64,000 nucleotides of DNA from Streptomyces sp. BV286 (GTDB lineage Bacteria > Actinomycetota > Actinomycetes > Streptomycetales > Streptomycetaceae): positions 62,001-126,000 of the forward strand of contig NZ_JAHRIB010000141.1 in the NCBI RefSeq assembly GCF_019090165.1. Direction: 5' to 3'. Positions 26,672 through 33,675 of this stretch are shown in pieces (position 1 is the first letter of the stretch; every line of letters begins with the position of its first letter). The position numbers and the translations under genes are program-made. The notes under the pieces were generated by a model. The model was not told the origin of the DNA. It saw only the letters and a list, made by a program, of their open reading frames with translations, and made no database searches.

Positions 26672-26691
26672 CACCGCTCAGGCACCTCACC

Positions 26692-26731
26692 AGGGCGGCC
26701 GGACTCTGCGCAGGCAGGGTCCGGCCGCCCT
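26692..26731 (+). terminator. Strong terminator of the DUF1996 gene
   Basis: A perfect 13-bp stem (AGGGCGGCCGGAC with GTCCGGCCGCCCT) around a 14-nt loop, 20 nt after the stop. Confidence 0.9.
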
Positions 26732-27307
26732 TCGTGCTGGAGCGGCGAGGAGTCCCGTCGGTGCGCGCATGCCGCGCCGGGCCGAATGAGCGCGCGCGTC
26801 GATGAGTGACTGGATCAAGACCTTCCCGGAACGCGGAGACTCCCGGGCTTCCCGGGCGCGCGGGCCGACCCGTGCTCGCGGTGACTCGCGCCCAGGCGAA
26901 GAACACCGGCTGTGTGCAGGCACGATGCCGTCGGCGCCCGCCGGTGACGGCATGCGTCCCGGCGGCTGAAGCGGTCGACGGAGGTCTCGCAGCCGGGCGG
27001 GAGAGCAGTGGGAGCGCAACGGATGCGCCAGGACAAGACCGGTACATGTCGGGCTTGTTCGGTATTTCAGGCCCCTTCGCCCGGAGTGTTTCTCGCAGCC
27101 GGGTGTGGCCGACACGGCTCGTGTTTGACATATTTGCCTACCGGGTCGGGTGCGTCGGCGCCCGTGCAGGGGGCCGGTCCCGTGGGCGTCCACCCCGGAC
27201 CCGCCTCACGCATGGCCACCGAACGCCTTCGGCCGGGTACACAGGCAAGGTGGGATTCGGCGGACGCCGCGTGACGGTGCCCGTGCTGAGGTTCACGGGG
27301 GAGAGCG
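26732..27307. other. 576-bp intergenic stretch without a recognised gene
   Basis: Frames here give Arg/Pro-rich low-complexity translations with no ribosome-site support. A local AT-rich patch with TTTGACATATTTGCC (about 27123-27137) may belong to the promoter of the downstream operon. Nothing else is seen. Confidence 0.6.
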
Positions 27308-27871
27308 GTGCGCACAGGCAAAGCCAAAGAGATGCGGAATCTGATCGGCCAGCTGGTCGACGGGCTGAACCTGCCCGCGCCCACGGACCCCGAGCTTCTG
27401 TTCGCGGCGCTGATCACCTCCGTGAGCGAGCTGAGGGGCCGTGAGGTCCGGCTCGTGAAGGAGGAGTTCCCCCACCAGACCGCCAGTGGACTGTGGCTGG
27501 ACCTCCCCGCCTACGACCTCATCGTGGTGGACAAGCGGGCGACCCCCCTGCACCAGCTGGCGATCTTCTTCCACGAGGTCTGGCACATGCTCAGGGGCGA
27601 CTGCGGCAACCACGTGGTGGGCAAGGCGGTGGCGGCCCGGATGCTCTCGACCGGTGCCGAGCTCTCCGAACTCCAGGAGCCCGTACGGAAGGTGGCCGCC
27701 CGCACCGAGTTCGACCGGCGCGAGGAGGCCGACGCCGAGAGGTTCGGACTGCTCGCGGTCACCCGCTTCCGGATCTGGCTGGAGGGAGAACCCGACAGCA
27801 CGGCCATGGACCGGGGGCGGGTCGCCGGCCGCATCGGTGCGTCGCTGGGACAGCGTCGGCCACAGGTCTGA
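27308..27871 (+). CDS. HExxH metalloprotein of the ImmA/IrrE-like type
   Basis: 187 residues from GTG, with GGGGGAG 6 nt upstream. The core is LHQLAIFFHEVWHMLRGDC, where HEVWH is an HExxH zinc site, and EADAERFGLLAV supplies a downstream acidic residue like the third ligand of gluzincins and ImmA peptidases. The N-terminus (KAKEMRNLIGQLVDGLNLPAPTDPELLFAAL) is helical and soluble. In actinobacteria such genes are often labelled toxin component and sit before MAB_1171c-type membrane proteins, exactly as here: the next gene starts 3 nt after the stop. A regulatory protease cleaving a repressor is plausible but unproven, and no XRE repressor is adjacent. Confidence 0.8.
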   Translation: MRTGKAKEMRNLIGQLVDGLNLPAPTDPELLFAALITSVSELRGREVRLVKEEFPHQTASGLWLDLPAYDLIVVDKRATPLHQLAIFFHEVWHMLRGDCGNHVVGKAVAARMLSTGAELSELQEPVRKVAARTEFDRREEADAERFGLLAVTRFRIWLEGEPDSTAMDRGRVAGRIGASLGQRRPQV

Positions 27872-27874
27872 GCC

Positions 27875-29074
27875 GTGGACTCCTCCGACTACTACATACC
27901 GGCCGTCGCCATGATGGTCGGCCTGGCCGTCAAACTGCCGGGCCTGGTGAAGGACTGGCGCGACCCGCTCGTACGGACCGTCTGCCTGGTGATCGCCCTC
28001 GGCGGCGCCGGCTTCTTCTTCGCGGCCCCGCCCACGATCACCGCCGTCAACGAGGCCACCGGCACGGCCAACTTCTCCAGCCCGCTGGTGTACGGCATCA
28101 TCAGCGCCTTCAGCGCGTCCTGCCTGCTGCTCATAGTCCACTGGCGCGGAGGGCCGCCCGCGTACGTGCGGCGCGTCTCACGCCGCTGGCAGGCCGGGTA
28201 CGCCCTGGTCATCGTCCTGCTGGTCGTCCTCTTCGCGCTCGGTGACGCCCCGGCGGACCGCCACACCGACTTCGACACCTACTACGCGACGACCCCCTTC
28301 ATCCGCGAGATGATCCTGCTCTACCTGGTCGCCCACATGACCGCCGCTCTCGTCACGACGGTGCTGTGCTGGCGCTGGGCGCTGCAGGTCGGCGGGTGGC
28401 TGCGGGCCGGGCTGTGGATCCTCGTCGTGGGCTGGCTGCTGAACCTGGCCTTCAGTGGCCTCAAGCTGGCCGCGGTGATGGCACGTTGGGCCGGTCAGGA
28501 CTGGGGCGCTCTCAGTACGACCCTGGCGCCTCTCCTCTCCGCGCTGTCCGCGCCCTGCGCCACCGTCGGATTCCTGTTGCCCCTGGTGGGGCCGTGGCTC
28601 GTCTGGAACTGGCGGGCGGCGAGGACCTACCGGGAGCTGGGCCCTCTGTGGCGCGAACTCGGGTACGCCTCGCCCCGGACGCCGCTCGCCGGGCCCATCC
28701 CGTGGTACTCGTCGCCCCACGTCCGGCTCACGCAGCGCGAGGCGGGCATCCAGGACGGACTGAGCCTCGTGGGGCCCTGGTTCGACGGCGCGGTCCGTAC
28801 GCGCGCGCAGACCGAGGCGGCCGCCGAGGGCCGTTCCTTCGACGAGGCCGCCCGGATCGGCCGCGCCGCCATGGTCGCCGCAGCCGTCCGGGACGTCCGC
28901 CTGGGCCTGCCCGTCGATCCCCACGCCCTCCTGGACCACACGGAGATCAGCGCGGTGCGCACCGCACCCGCGAGCGTGTCCGCCGCGTTGCGCGTGTCCC
29001 CGATCGTCGCGGCGGTCCGCCGCGAGAGCCCTGCCGCCACCCCGGCCGAAGACGGCGAGAAATCTCCCAGATGA
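27875..29074 (+). CDS. MAB_1171c-type membrane protein, copy 1
   Basis: 399 residues from GTG. Seven to eight hydrophobic helices occupy residues 1-250 (for example MMVGLAVKLPGLVKDWRDP, IALGGAGFFFAAPPTITAVNE, YALVIVLLVVLFALGDAPADR), followed by a cytoplasmic tail. The stretch HTDFDTYYATTPFIREMILLYLVAH is strikingly conserved in the second copy downstream. The tail contains RTYRELGPLWRELGYASP, VRLTQREAGIQDGLSLVGPWFD and a region rich in A/V/R. The family is annotated as a putative transporter without a known substrate. It is tightly coupled to the HExxH gene (3-nt gap) and overlaps the next ORF by 4 nt (ATGA). Confidence 0.82.
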   Translation: MDSSDYYIPAVAMMVGLAVKLPGLVKDWRDPLVRTVCLVIALGGAGFFFAAPPTITAVNEATGTANFSSPLVYGIISAFSASCLLLIVHWRGGPPAYVRRVSRRWQAGYALVIVLLVVLFALGDAPADRHTDFDTYYATTPFIREMILLYLVAHMTAALVTTVLCWRWALQVGGWLRAGLWILVVGWLLNLAFSGLKLAAVMARWAGQDWGALSTTLAPLLSALSAPCATVGFLLPLVGPWLVWNWRAARTYRELGPLWRELGYASPRTPLAGPIPWYSSPHVRLTQREAGIQDGLSLVGPWFDGAVRTRAQTEAAAEGRSFDEAARIGRAAMVAAAVRDVRLGLPVDPHALLDHTEISAVRTAPASVSAALRVSPIVAAVRRESPAATPAEDGEKSPR

Positions 29075-29307
29075 CCCACCTTCCCCCCACCGCCCGGCCC
29101 CGCCCGAGCGCCCTTCGGGCATCGCGGCCCCTTGTCGCGAAGTCACCCTGCCGTTCCCCCGGCACGGGGACACCACCTGCTCGCGCCGGCCTGCCCGCGA
29201 GGCCGGAGCGCTCCGGGCCCCGTTCGCCGTCGTCGCCCGGCAGATCCGGGCGCGGGCTGGTCCGCCCGGCCCGACGACACCGGTCGGCGACCGCGGAAGG
29301 CCGGTGA
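29071..29307 (+). CDS. Possible 78-residue coupled ORF between the two membrane genes
   Basis: ATG overlaps the preceding stop as ATGA, and its own TGA lies 3 nt before the next GTG, so spacing is exactly that of a coupled operon gene. The protein (MTHLPPTARPRPSALRASRP...) is basic, Pro/Ser/Arg-rich, without a recognisable fold. It could equally be a spacer that happens to stay open in GC-rich DNA. Confidence 0.35.
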   Translation: MTHLPPTARPRPSALRASRPLVAKSPCRSPGTGTPPARAGLPARPERSGPRSPSSPGRSGRGLVRPARRHRSATAEGR

Positions 29308-29310
29308 ACC

Positions 29311-30549
29311 GTGGACGTCGTCTTCTACATCCCCGGCGTGATCCTTCTCGTCACCGCCGTCTTCAAGCTGTCGTCCATGGGGGGATCGTGGCGTGACCCG
29401 CTGATGGTGTCGAGCAGTGCGGTCCTGGTCGTCGGGGCCTGCGTCTGCATCCTGTCCGCGCCGCCCACCATCAGCGTCGTCAACGAACTCGTCGGCATCG
29501 CCAACTTCTCCGCCCCGCTGGTCTATTCGGGGATGTCCGCGCTGAGTGCCTCCTACCTCGTCCTGATGATCGCCTGGCGGGGCGGGGAGCCCGGAAGGGT
29601 CGCCCACGCGTCCCGCCTGGTGGTGTACGTCTACGGGCTGGTGATCATCGGGATCGTGGTCCTCTTCACCCTGGCCGACGTGCCCGTCGAGCGGACCCGG
29701 GACCTTGACACGTACTACGCCACGACGCCGTACATGCGCGAAATGATCCTGCTGTACCTGATCTCCCACACCGCGGCCACCGCCGCCCTCGCGGGCATGT
29801 GCCTGGGCTGGCTGCGGAAGGTGCGGGACCTCACCCGGCAGGGCCTGACGCTGATAGCCGTCGGCGTCCTGTTCGACCTGTCGTACCAGTTCGCCAAGTA
29901 CCTTGCCATCGGGGCCCGTTGGAGCGGCCGCGACTGGGACTTCCTCTCCACCAGTGTCTCGCCGCCCCTGGTGGCGGTCGCGGGCGTCACCGTCGCCGCC
30001 GGCTTCGCGCTGCCGCGGGTCGGACCGTCCGTCGCGGACAACCTCCGCGCCTGGAGGCGTTATCGGCTCCTCAGGCCCCTCTGGCTGGAGATGCGCGACC
30101 TGCGGACACCGGTGGCCGACACCCACTGGTGGGATCTCCCGGTGGTGCGCCTGGTCCAGCAGGAGATCACGATCCTCGACGGAGTCCTGGTGTGCTCACC
30201 CCATTTCGACGACGAGGTCCGCAGGGCGGCCCGCTCCGCCGTGCGCGAAGAGGCGGACCACTCCGCGGCCCGGGCCACGACCCCGGCTCCCGTCCCCGCC
30301 GCCTCACGTCCGCCGGGTGGGCGGACGCCGCCGGACCATGCGGAGATCGTGGCCGAGGCGGCCATGCTCGCGGCGGCCAGGGTGCGGGTTGCGGCGGGCC
30401 CGGACGCCGACCTCCCGGCGGAGCCGGGACGGCTGCGGTCCGTGGTGCAGCCGCACCTCATGGTGGAGCTCGCGCAGGCCCTCGCGTCCTCACCGGTCGT
30501 CGCCGAGGCCCGACAGCGGGCGGCCCGGCAGAAAGTACGCCACGACTGA
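29311..30549 (+). CDS. MAB_1171c-type membrane protein, copy 2
   Basis: 412 residues from GTG. It parallels copy 1 along its whole length: SAPPTISVVNELVGIANFSAPLVYSG against AAPPTITAVNEATGTANFSSPLVYG, RDLDTYYATTPYMREMILLY against HTDFDTYYATTPFIREMILLY, and YRLLRPLWLEMRDL against YRELGPLWRELGYA. Eight or so membrane helices precede a cytoplasmic tail ending in an Ala/Arg-rich region. The conserved Asp-x-Asp-Thr-Tyr-Tyr and Arg-Glu pair in the loop and helix suggest a shared functional site. It is the last gene of the unit; a 20-bp hairpin lies 205 nt later. Confidence 0.82.
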   Translation: MDVVFYIPGVILLVTAVFKLSSMGGSWRDPLMVSSSAVLVVGACVCILSAPPTISVVNELVGIANFSAPLVYSGMSALSASYLVLMIAWRGGEPGRVAHASRLVVYVYGLVIIGIVVLFTLADVPVERTRDLDTYYATTPYMREMILLYLISHTAATAALAGMCLGWLRKVRDLTRQGLTLIAVGVLFDLSYQFAKYLAIGARWSGRDWDFLSTSVSPPLVAVAGVTVAAGFALPRVGPSVADNLRAWRRYRLLRPLWLEMRDLRTPVADTHWWDLPVVRLVQQEITILDGVLVCSPHFDDEVRRAARSAVREEADHSAARATTPAPVPAASRPPGGRTPPDHAEIVAEAAMLAAARVRVAAGPDADLPAEPGRLRSVVQPHLMVELAQALASSPVVAEARQRAARQKVRHD

Positions 30550-30753
30550 AGCCGCGAGCGCCCGCCGGGGCGCCGGGGTCGCCGTGCCGTCGGTCCCGCC
30601 GCTGAGCGAGCGGGGGCGGCCGAGCCGTGCGCCGGGCGCCCACCGGCTCCGTACGAGTCCGGCGACGTCTTCCCCGGCGAGCGCGGCGACAAGTCGCCGC
30701 GGAGCGGGGCCGTATCGCCCTGTACTGCCGAGGTACCGGAGCTGATCCCCTCT

Positions 30754-30808
30754 CAGGAGGGCTCCCGCGGGGCCCAGTTGGGATTCAGGGCCCCGCGGTG
30801 CCCTCCTG
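30754..30808. terminator. Long hairpin between the membrane operon and the FAD monooxygenase
   Basis: Two stacked stems (CAGGAGGGC with GCCCTCCTG, 9 bp, and CCGCGGGGCCC with GGGCCCCGCGG, 11 bp) separated by a small asymmetric bulge and capped by a 12-nt loop. It lies in the 396-bp gap 30550-30945, which holds no gene. It is probably a terminator, though 205 nt from the upstream stop, and could also act as a leader structure for the next gene. Confidence 0.7.
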
Positions 30809-30945
30809 GCCCGATCATGGTTCGATCAAAGGGCCGGACCGAGGAGGGTTCCGGCCTGGCGATCCGACCAGCGACCACGCGCAGCAGCGCGACCCGAGTA
30901 CCGCAGCCATGCGCCGACGACGGTCAACAGAGAGGGCCACCATCC

Positions 30946-32343
30946 ATGCCTGACACGAGCTCCATCCCCGGGCGCAGTGCGATCGTCGTCGGAGGGGGCA
31001 TGACGGGCATGCTCGCCGCAGCGGTACTCGCCGACCACGCGGACGTCACGATCGTCGAGAGGGACGTCCTGCCGGACGGCCCCCGGCCCCGCAAGGGCCT
31101 GCCGCAGGCCAGACACGCGCATGTGCTGTGGTCGGGTGGCGTCAAGGCCATGGAGGAGCTTCTGCCGGGCATCGTCGACCAGCTCGTCGACCGTGGTGCC
31201 CGCAGAACCCCCGTCATGGCCGACCTGGTGTCCAAGGCCCCCTCCGGACAGTGGTTCCGGCGCTTCGCCCACGCCCACCACATCAATCTGCTGTGCAGCC
31301 GCGACCTGCTCGACGCGGTGATCCGCGCCAGGGTGCTGAAACATCCGCGCATCACCTTGCGCCAGGACACCGAACTGCTGTCGCTGGAAGGCAGCGCCCG
31401 CCGCGTGACCGGGGTCCGAATACGGTCGGCGGACACCGAGAGCACCCTCCCGGCGGACCTGGTGATCGACGCGGGCGGACGGGGCAGCCGCGCCCCCGTC
31501 TGGCTGCAGGACCTGGGACTTCCGCCGGTGGTGGAGCGCACGGTCGACGCCGGTGTCGGGTACGCCAGCCGGATCTACCGCGCCCCCGGCCGGACCGCCG
31601 AGGGATTCCCGATCGTCAACGTCCAGGCCGACCCCCGGCAGAATCCCGGCAGGGGCGGGATCATCGCTCCCATCGAGAACGGCCGGTGGCTGGTCACGCT
31701 CTCCGGAACCGAGGGGGGCCGGCCGAGCGCCGACAACGACGAGTTCGTGCCCTTCGCGCTGCGGCTGCCGCACCCCGTCATCGGCGAACTCCTCGCCGAC
31801 GCCGAGCCCGAGACGGACGTCGTCACCACCCGCAGCACGGCCAACCGGCGGCGCTACTACGAGAAGGCCGCCCGCTGGCCCGACGGCTTCGCCGTCCTCG
31901 GTGAGGCGGTCGCCGGTTACAACCCCGTCTACGGTCACGGGCTGAGCGCCGCCGCGCAGAGCGTCGTCGCACTGCACCACATCCTGCAACGGCAGGACCT
32001 CGGCGCCCCCGGCACGGCCCGGCGCATCCAGAAGGGCGCGGCACGTCCGGTGGAGAACGCCTGGAATCTGGCCGTGGGCCAGGACGTGTTCTATCCGGGC
32101 GCCAGCGACGAGCCGCCCACACGGCTCGAAAAGGCGCTCGCCGCCTTCGTGGACAGAGCTGTCGACGCCGGTTCGCGGAACCCCCACGCCCTGCGCATCC
32201 TGCTGGACGTGATGAGCATGGAGAAGCCGCCCGTCCGGCTCTTCCTGCCCGACATGCTCGCCCTCGTCTACTTCGGCCGGAAGAAGCCGCACCTCGCGGG
32301 CCCGCCGCTGACGGACCACGAACGCGACGCCGTCACGGCCTGA
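30946..32343 (+). CDS. FAD-dependent monooxygenase (PHBH/epoxidase-like)
   Basis: 465 residues. AIVVGGGMTGMLAAAVLADHADVTIVERD is the FAD-binding GxGxxG strand, PRKGLPQARHAHVLWSGG resembles the start of the substrate domain of squalene-epoxidase and polyether-epoxidase relatives, LVIDAGGRGSRAPVWL is the DG motif region, and FAVLGEAVAGYNPVYGHGLSAAAQSVVAL is the second FAD motif (GD replaced by GE). NAD(P)H-dependent hydroxylation or epoxidation of a lipid or polyketide is likely. The ATG at MPDTSSIPG was chosen for position. No biosynthetic partners are adjacent. Confidence 0.87.
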   Translation: MPDTSSIPGRSAIVVGGGMTGMLAAAVLADHADVTIVERDVLPDGPRPRKGLPQARHAHVLWSGGVKAMEELLPGIVDQLVDRGARRTPVMADLVSKAPSGQWFRRFAHAHHINLLCSRDLLDAVIRARVLKHPRITLRQDTELLSLEGSARRVTGVRIRSADTESTLPADLVIDAGGRGSRAPVWLQDLGLPPVVERTVDAGVGYASRIYRAPGRTAEGFPIVNVQADPRQNPGRGGIIAPIENGRWLVTLSGTEGGRPSADNDEFVPFALRLPHPVIGELLADAEPETDVVTTRSTANRRRYYEKAARWPDGFAVLGEAVAGYNPVYGHGLSAAAQSVVALHHILQRQDLGAPGTARRIQKGAARPVENAWNLAVGQDVFYPGASDEPPTRLEKALAAFVDRAVDAGSRNPHALRILLDVMSMEKPPVRLFLPDMLALVYFGRKKPHLAGPPLTDHERDAVTA

Positions 32344-32440
32344 GCGCCTCTCCGCAGCCCTCCGGGCAGTCTTTCGGGGAGCGGTCCGGGGCAACGCGTC
32401 AGGGTGCGGTCCAGGGGCATCGGCCCGGCGTCATCACCCC

Positions 32441-32484
32441 CTTGACTGGTGACGGCCCCTCTGCGAGGATCGTCACCAGTCAAG
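32441..32484 (+). promoter_or_regulatory. Promoter inside a 14-bp inverted repeat, upstream of the 58-residue ORF
   Basis: CTTGACTGGTGACG (32441-32454) and its exact reverse complement (32471-32484) enclose a promoter TTGACT, 17 bp, GAGGAT (-10 at 32465-32470). The GGTGAC...GTCACC core reappears in front of the CGNR gene at 33375-33406, so both may be bound by the same protein. Confidence 0.7.
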
Positions 32485-32523
32485 CTGGTGATGTCGCGCA
32501 GCTCCGAGACGCAGGAGGCCGAG

Positions 32524-32700
32524 ATGCCGCAGGGAGAGAAGGCTCCGGATGCCGCCGAGGCGGCACGCCGCGCCCGGTTCGGCACGCTGCCGGAGAGGGT
32601 CCGCCTCGCGGACACCGTCGAGGAGAAGCCGGCCACGGTGGTGGATCCCGCGCGCAACGCGTATGACGATGACGAGTGGCTCGTCCGCAACATCTTCTGA
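32524..32700 (+). CDS. Small acidic protein of 58 residues
   Basis: The ATG has AGGAGG 6 nt upstream, an excellent site. The protein begins MPQGEKAPDAAEAARRARFG and ends NAYDDDEWLVRNIF. It is hydrophilic and acidic with an aromatic C-terminus and no Cys. No family was recognised, but the promoter, operator-like palindrome and ribosome site together argue for a real gene. It converges on the CGNR regulator, and the shared palindrome suggests a common regulator. Confidence 0.7.
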   Translation: MPQGEKAPDAAEAARRARFGTLPERVRLADTVEEKPATVVDPARNAYDDDEWLVRNIF

Positions 32701-32795
32701 CGGGTGCGGGATCGCGCGTGCCGTGATCCCGCGGCGGTCGGCCGACCGGGCCACCGGCCGCCGAGACGCACTCGCGCAGCCGGTGGCCGGGGGCG

Positions 32796-33359
32796 TCAGT
32801 GGGCGGCCGGTGCCTGGACCTGCTTCTTGCGGGCGCGGTACGCGGCGGCCTTGAGCTTGTTCCCGCAGGACTCCATGCCGCACCACTGCCGGCGAACCCC
32901 ACGCGACCGGTCGATGTAGACGCGGGTGCATTCGGGGTTGCCGCACTCCTTGAGCAGCGGCACCTCCGGGCCGCTCAGCACCTCGACGGCGTGCCGCGCC
33001 ACGGTGGAGAGGGCTTCTTCCGCTGTCGCCTCCGTATGCCGCCCCGTCGCGGTGAGTTGCGGGGTGGCGGATGGCTTGCGGGCCGCGCCGTTCACGGTGG
33101 CGAGTGCTTCGGCTTCGTAGGACTCGCCGAGGCGCCGCGCGGTGACCAGCACGTAGACCGCCTCGCGCAGAGCGACCGCCTGGGCGACGTCGGACTCCCC
33201 GCTGGGGGAGAGGGCGTCGACGATCCCGGCTTCGACGTACCAGGCGTCCAGCCGCTCCGGAGACACGAGCGTCTCGGCGCGGAGTGTGCGGCGGGCGCGG
33301 AGCGTCGCGGCGAAGTCCAGCGCCGGGTTCCCGCAGACGAAGACGTGATCCAGATTCAC
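32796..33359 (-). CDS. CGNR zinc-finger putative transcription factor
   Basis: 187 residues from GTG. The N-terminal helical domain starts NLDHVFVCGNPALDFAATLRARR, the usual opening of this family. The C-terminal zinc finger is LKECGNPECTRVYIDRSRGVRRQWCGMESCGNKLKAAAYRARKK with four Cys and the name-giving C-G-N-K/R. Such proteins are thought to be stress-linked DNA-binding regulators. The GTG at 33359 was chosen because a promoter -10 (CAGGAT on the minus strand) ends 7 nt before it, so the mRNA may be leaderless; a longer reading to 33395 would run through the promoter. Confidence 0.88.
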   Translation of the reverse strand: MNLDHVFVCGNPALDFAATLRARRTLRAETLVSPERLDAWYVEAGIVDALSPSGESDVAQAVALREAVYVLVTARRLGESYEAEALATVNGAARKPSATPQLTATGRHTEATAEEALSTVARHAVEVLSGPEVPLLKECGNPECTRVYIDRSRGVRRQWCGMESCGNKLKAAAYRARKKQVQAPAAH

Positions 33360-33365
33360 GTCACC

Positions 33366-33406
33366 ATCCTGGCAGGTGACAGAGGCCCCTTGCAAGGCTG
33401 GTCACC
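33366..33406 (-). promoter_or_regulatory. Promoter and palindrome of the CGNR gene
   Basis: On the minus strand: TTGCAA, 18-bp spacer, CAGGAT. The palindrome GGTGAC-N20-GTCACC (33375-33406) overlaps it, matching GGTGAC-N18-GTCACC at 32448-32477. Autoregulation by the CGNR protein is the simplest reading. Confidence 0.6.
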
Positions 33407-33675
33407 GGTTGAAGAGGTTACGGGGGAGTGGGGGCGGCGAGGGGCGCGTGGTCCGGGCAGGGTCGTTCGCCCGAGCGTCGGAAGCAGGTCCCGATGCGGC
33501 CCCGGCGCGGGTGGGGGCCGGTGATCGTCCGTCGTCCGGCCGGCGTGACCCTTGACTTACCAAGACCCCCGCGCCACATTCCTGACTCCGCATCAGAACC
33601 GGGACACCATACGTGAGTTGGCTCCCGGGGCACAGCACGCACTCCCATTCCTTCGCCCGGTTGGAGCGCCCTGCC

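Noticed and set aside
24239..26674. A very long minus-strand open frame opposite the DUF1996 gene
   Set aside because: It is the mirror of a highly GC-biased gene; its translation is Val/Leu/Arg-rich without domains, while the plus strand has a signal peptide, DUF1996 and a sorting signal.
32441..32484. 14-bp inverted repeat as a HAIR/HspR or CIRCE heat-shock element
   Set aside because: Arm sequence and spacing do not match either consensus, and no chaperone gene follows.
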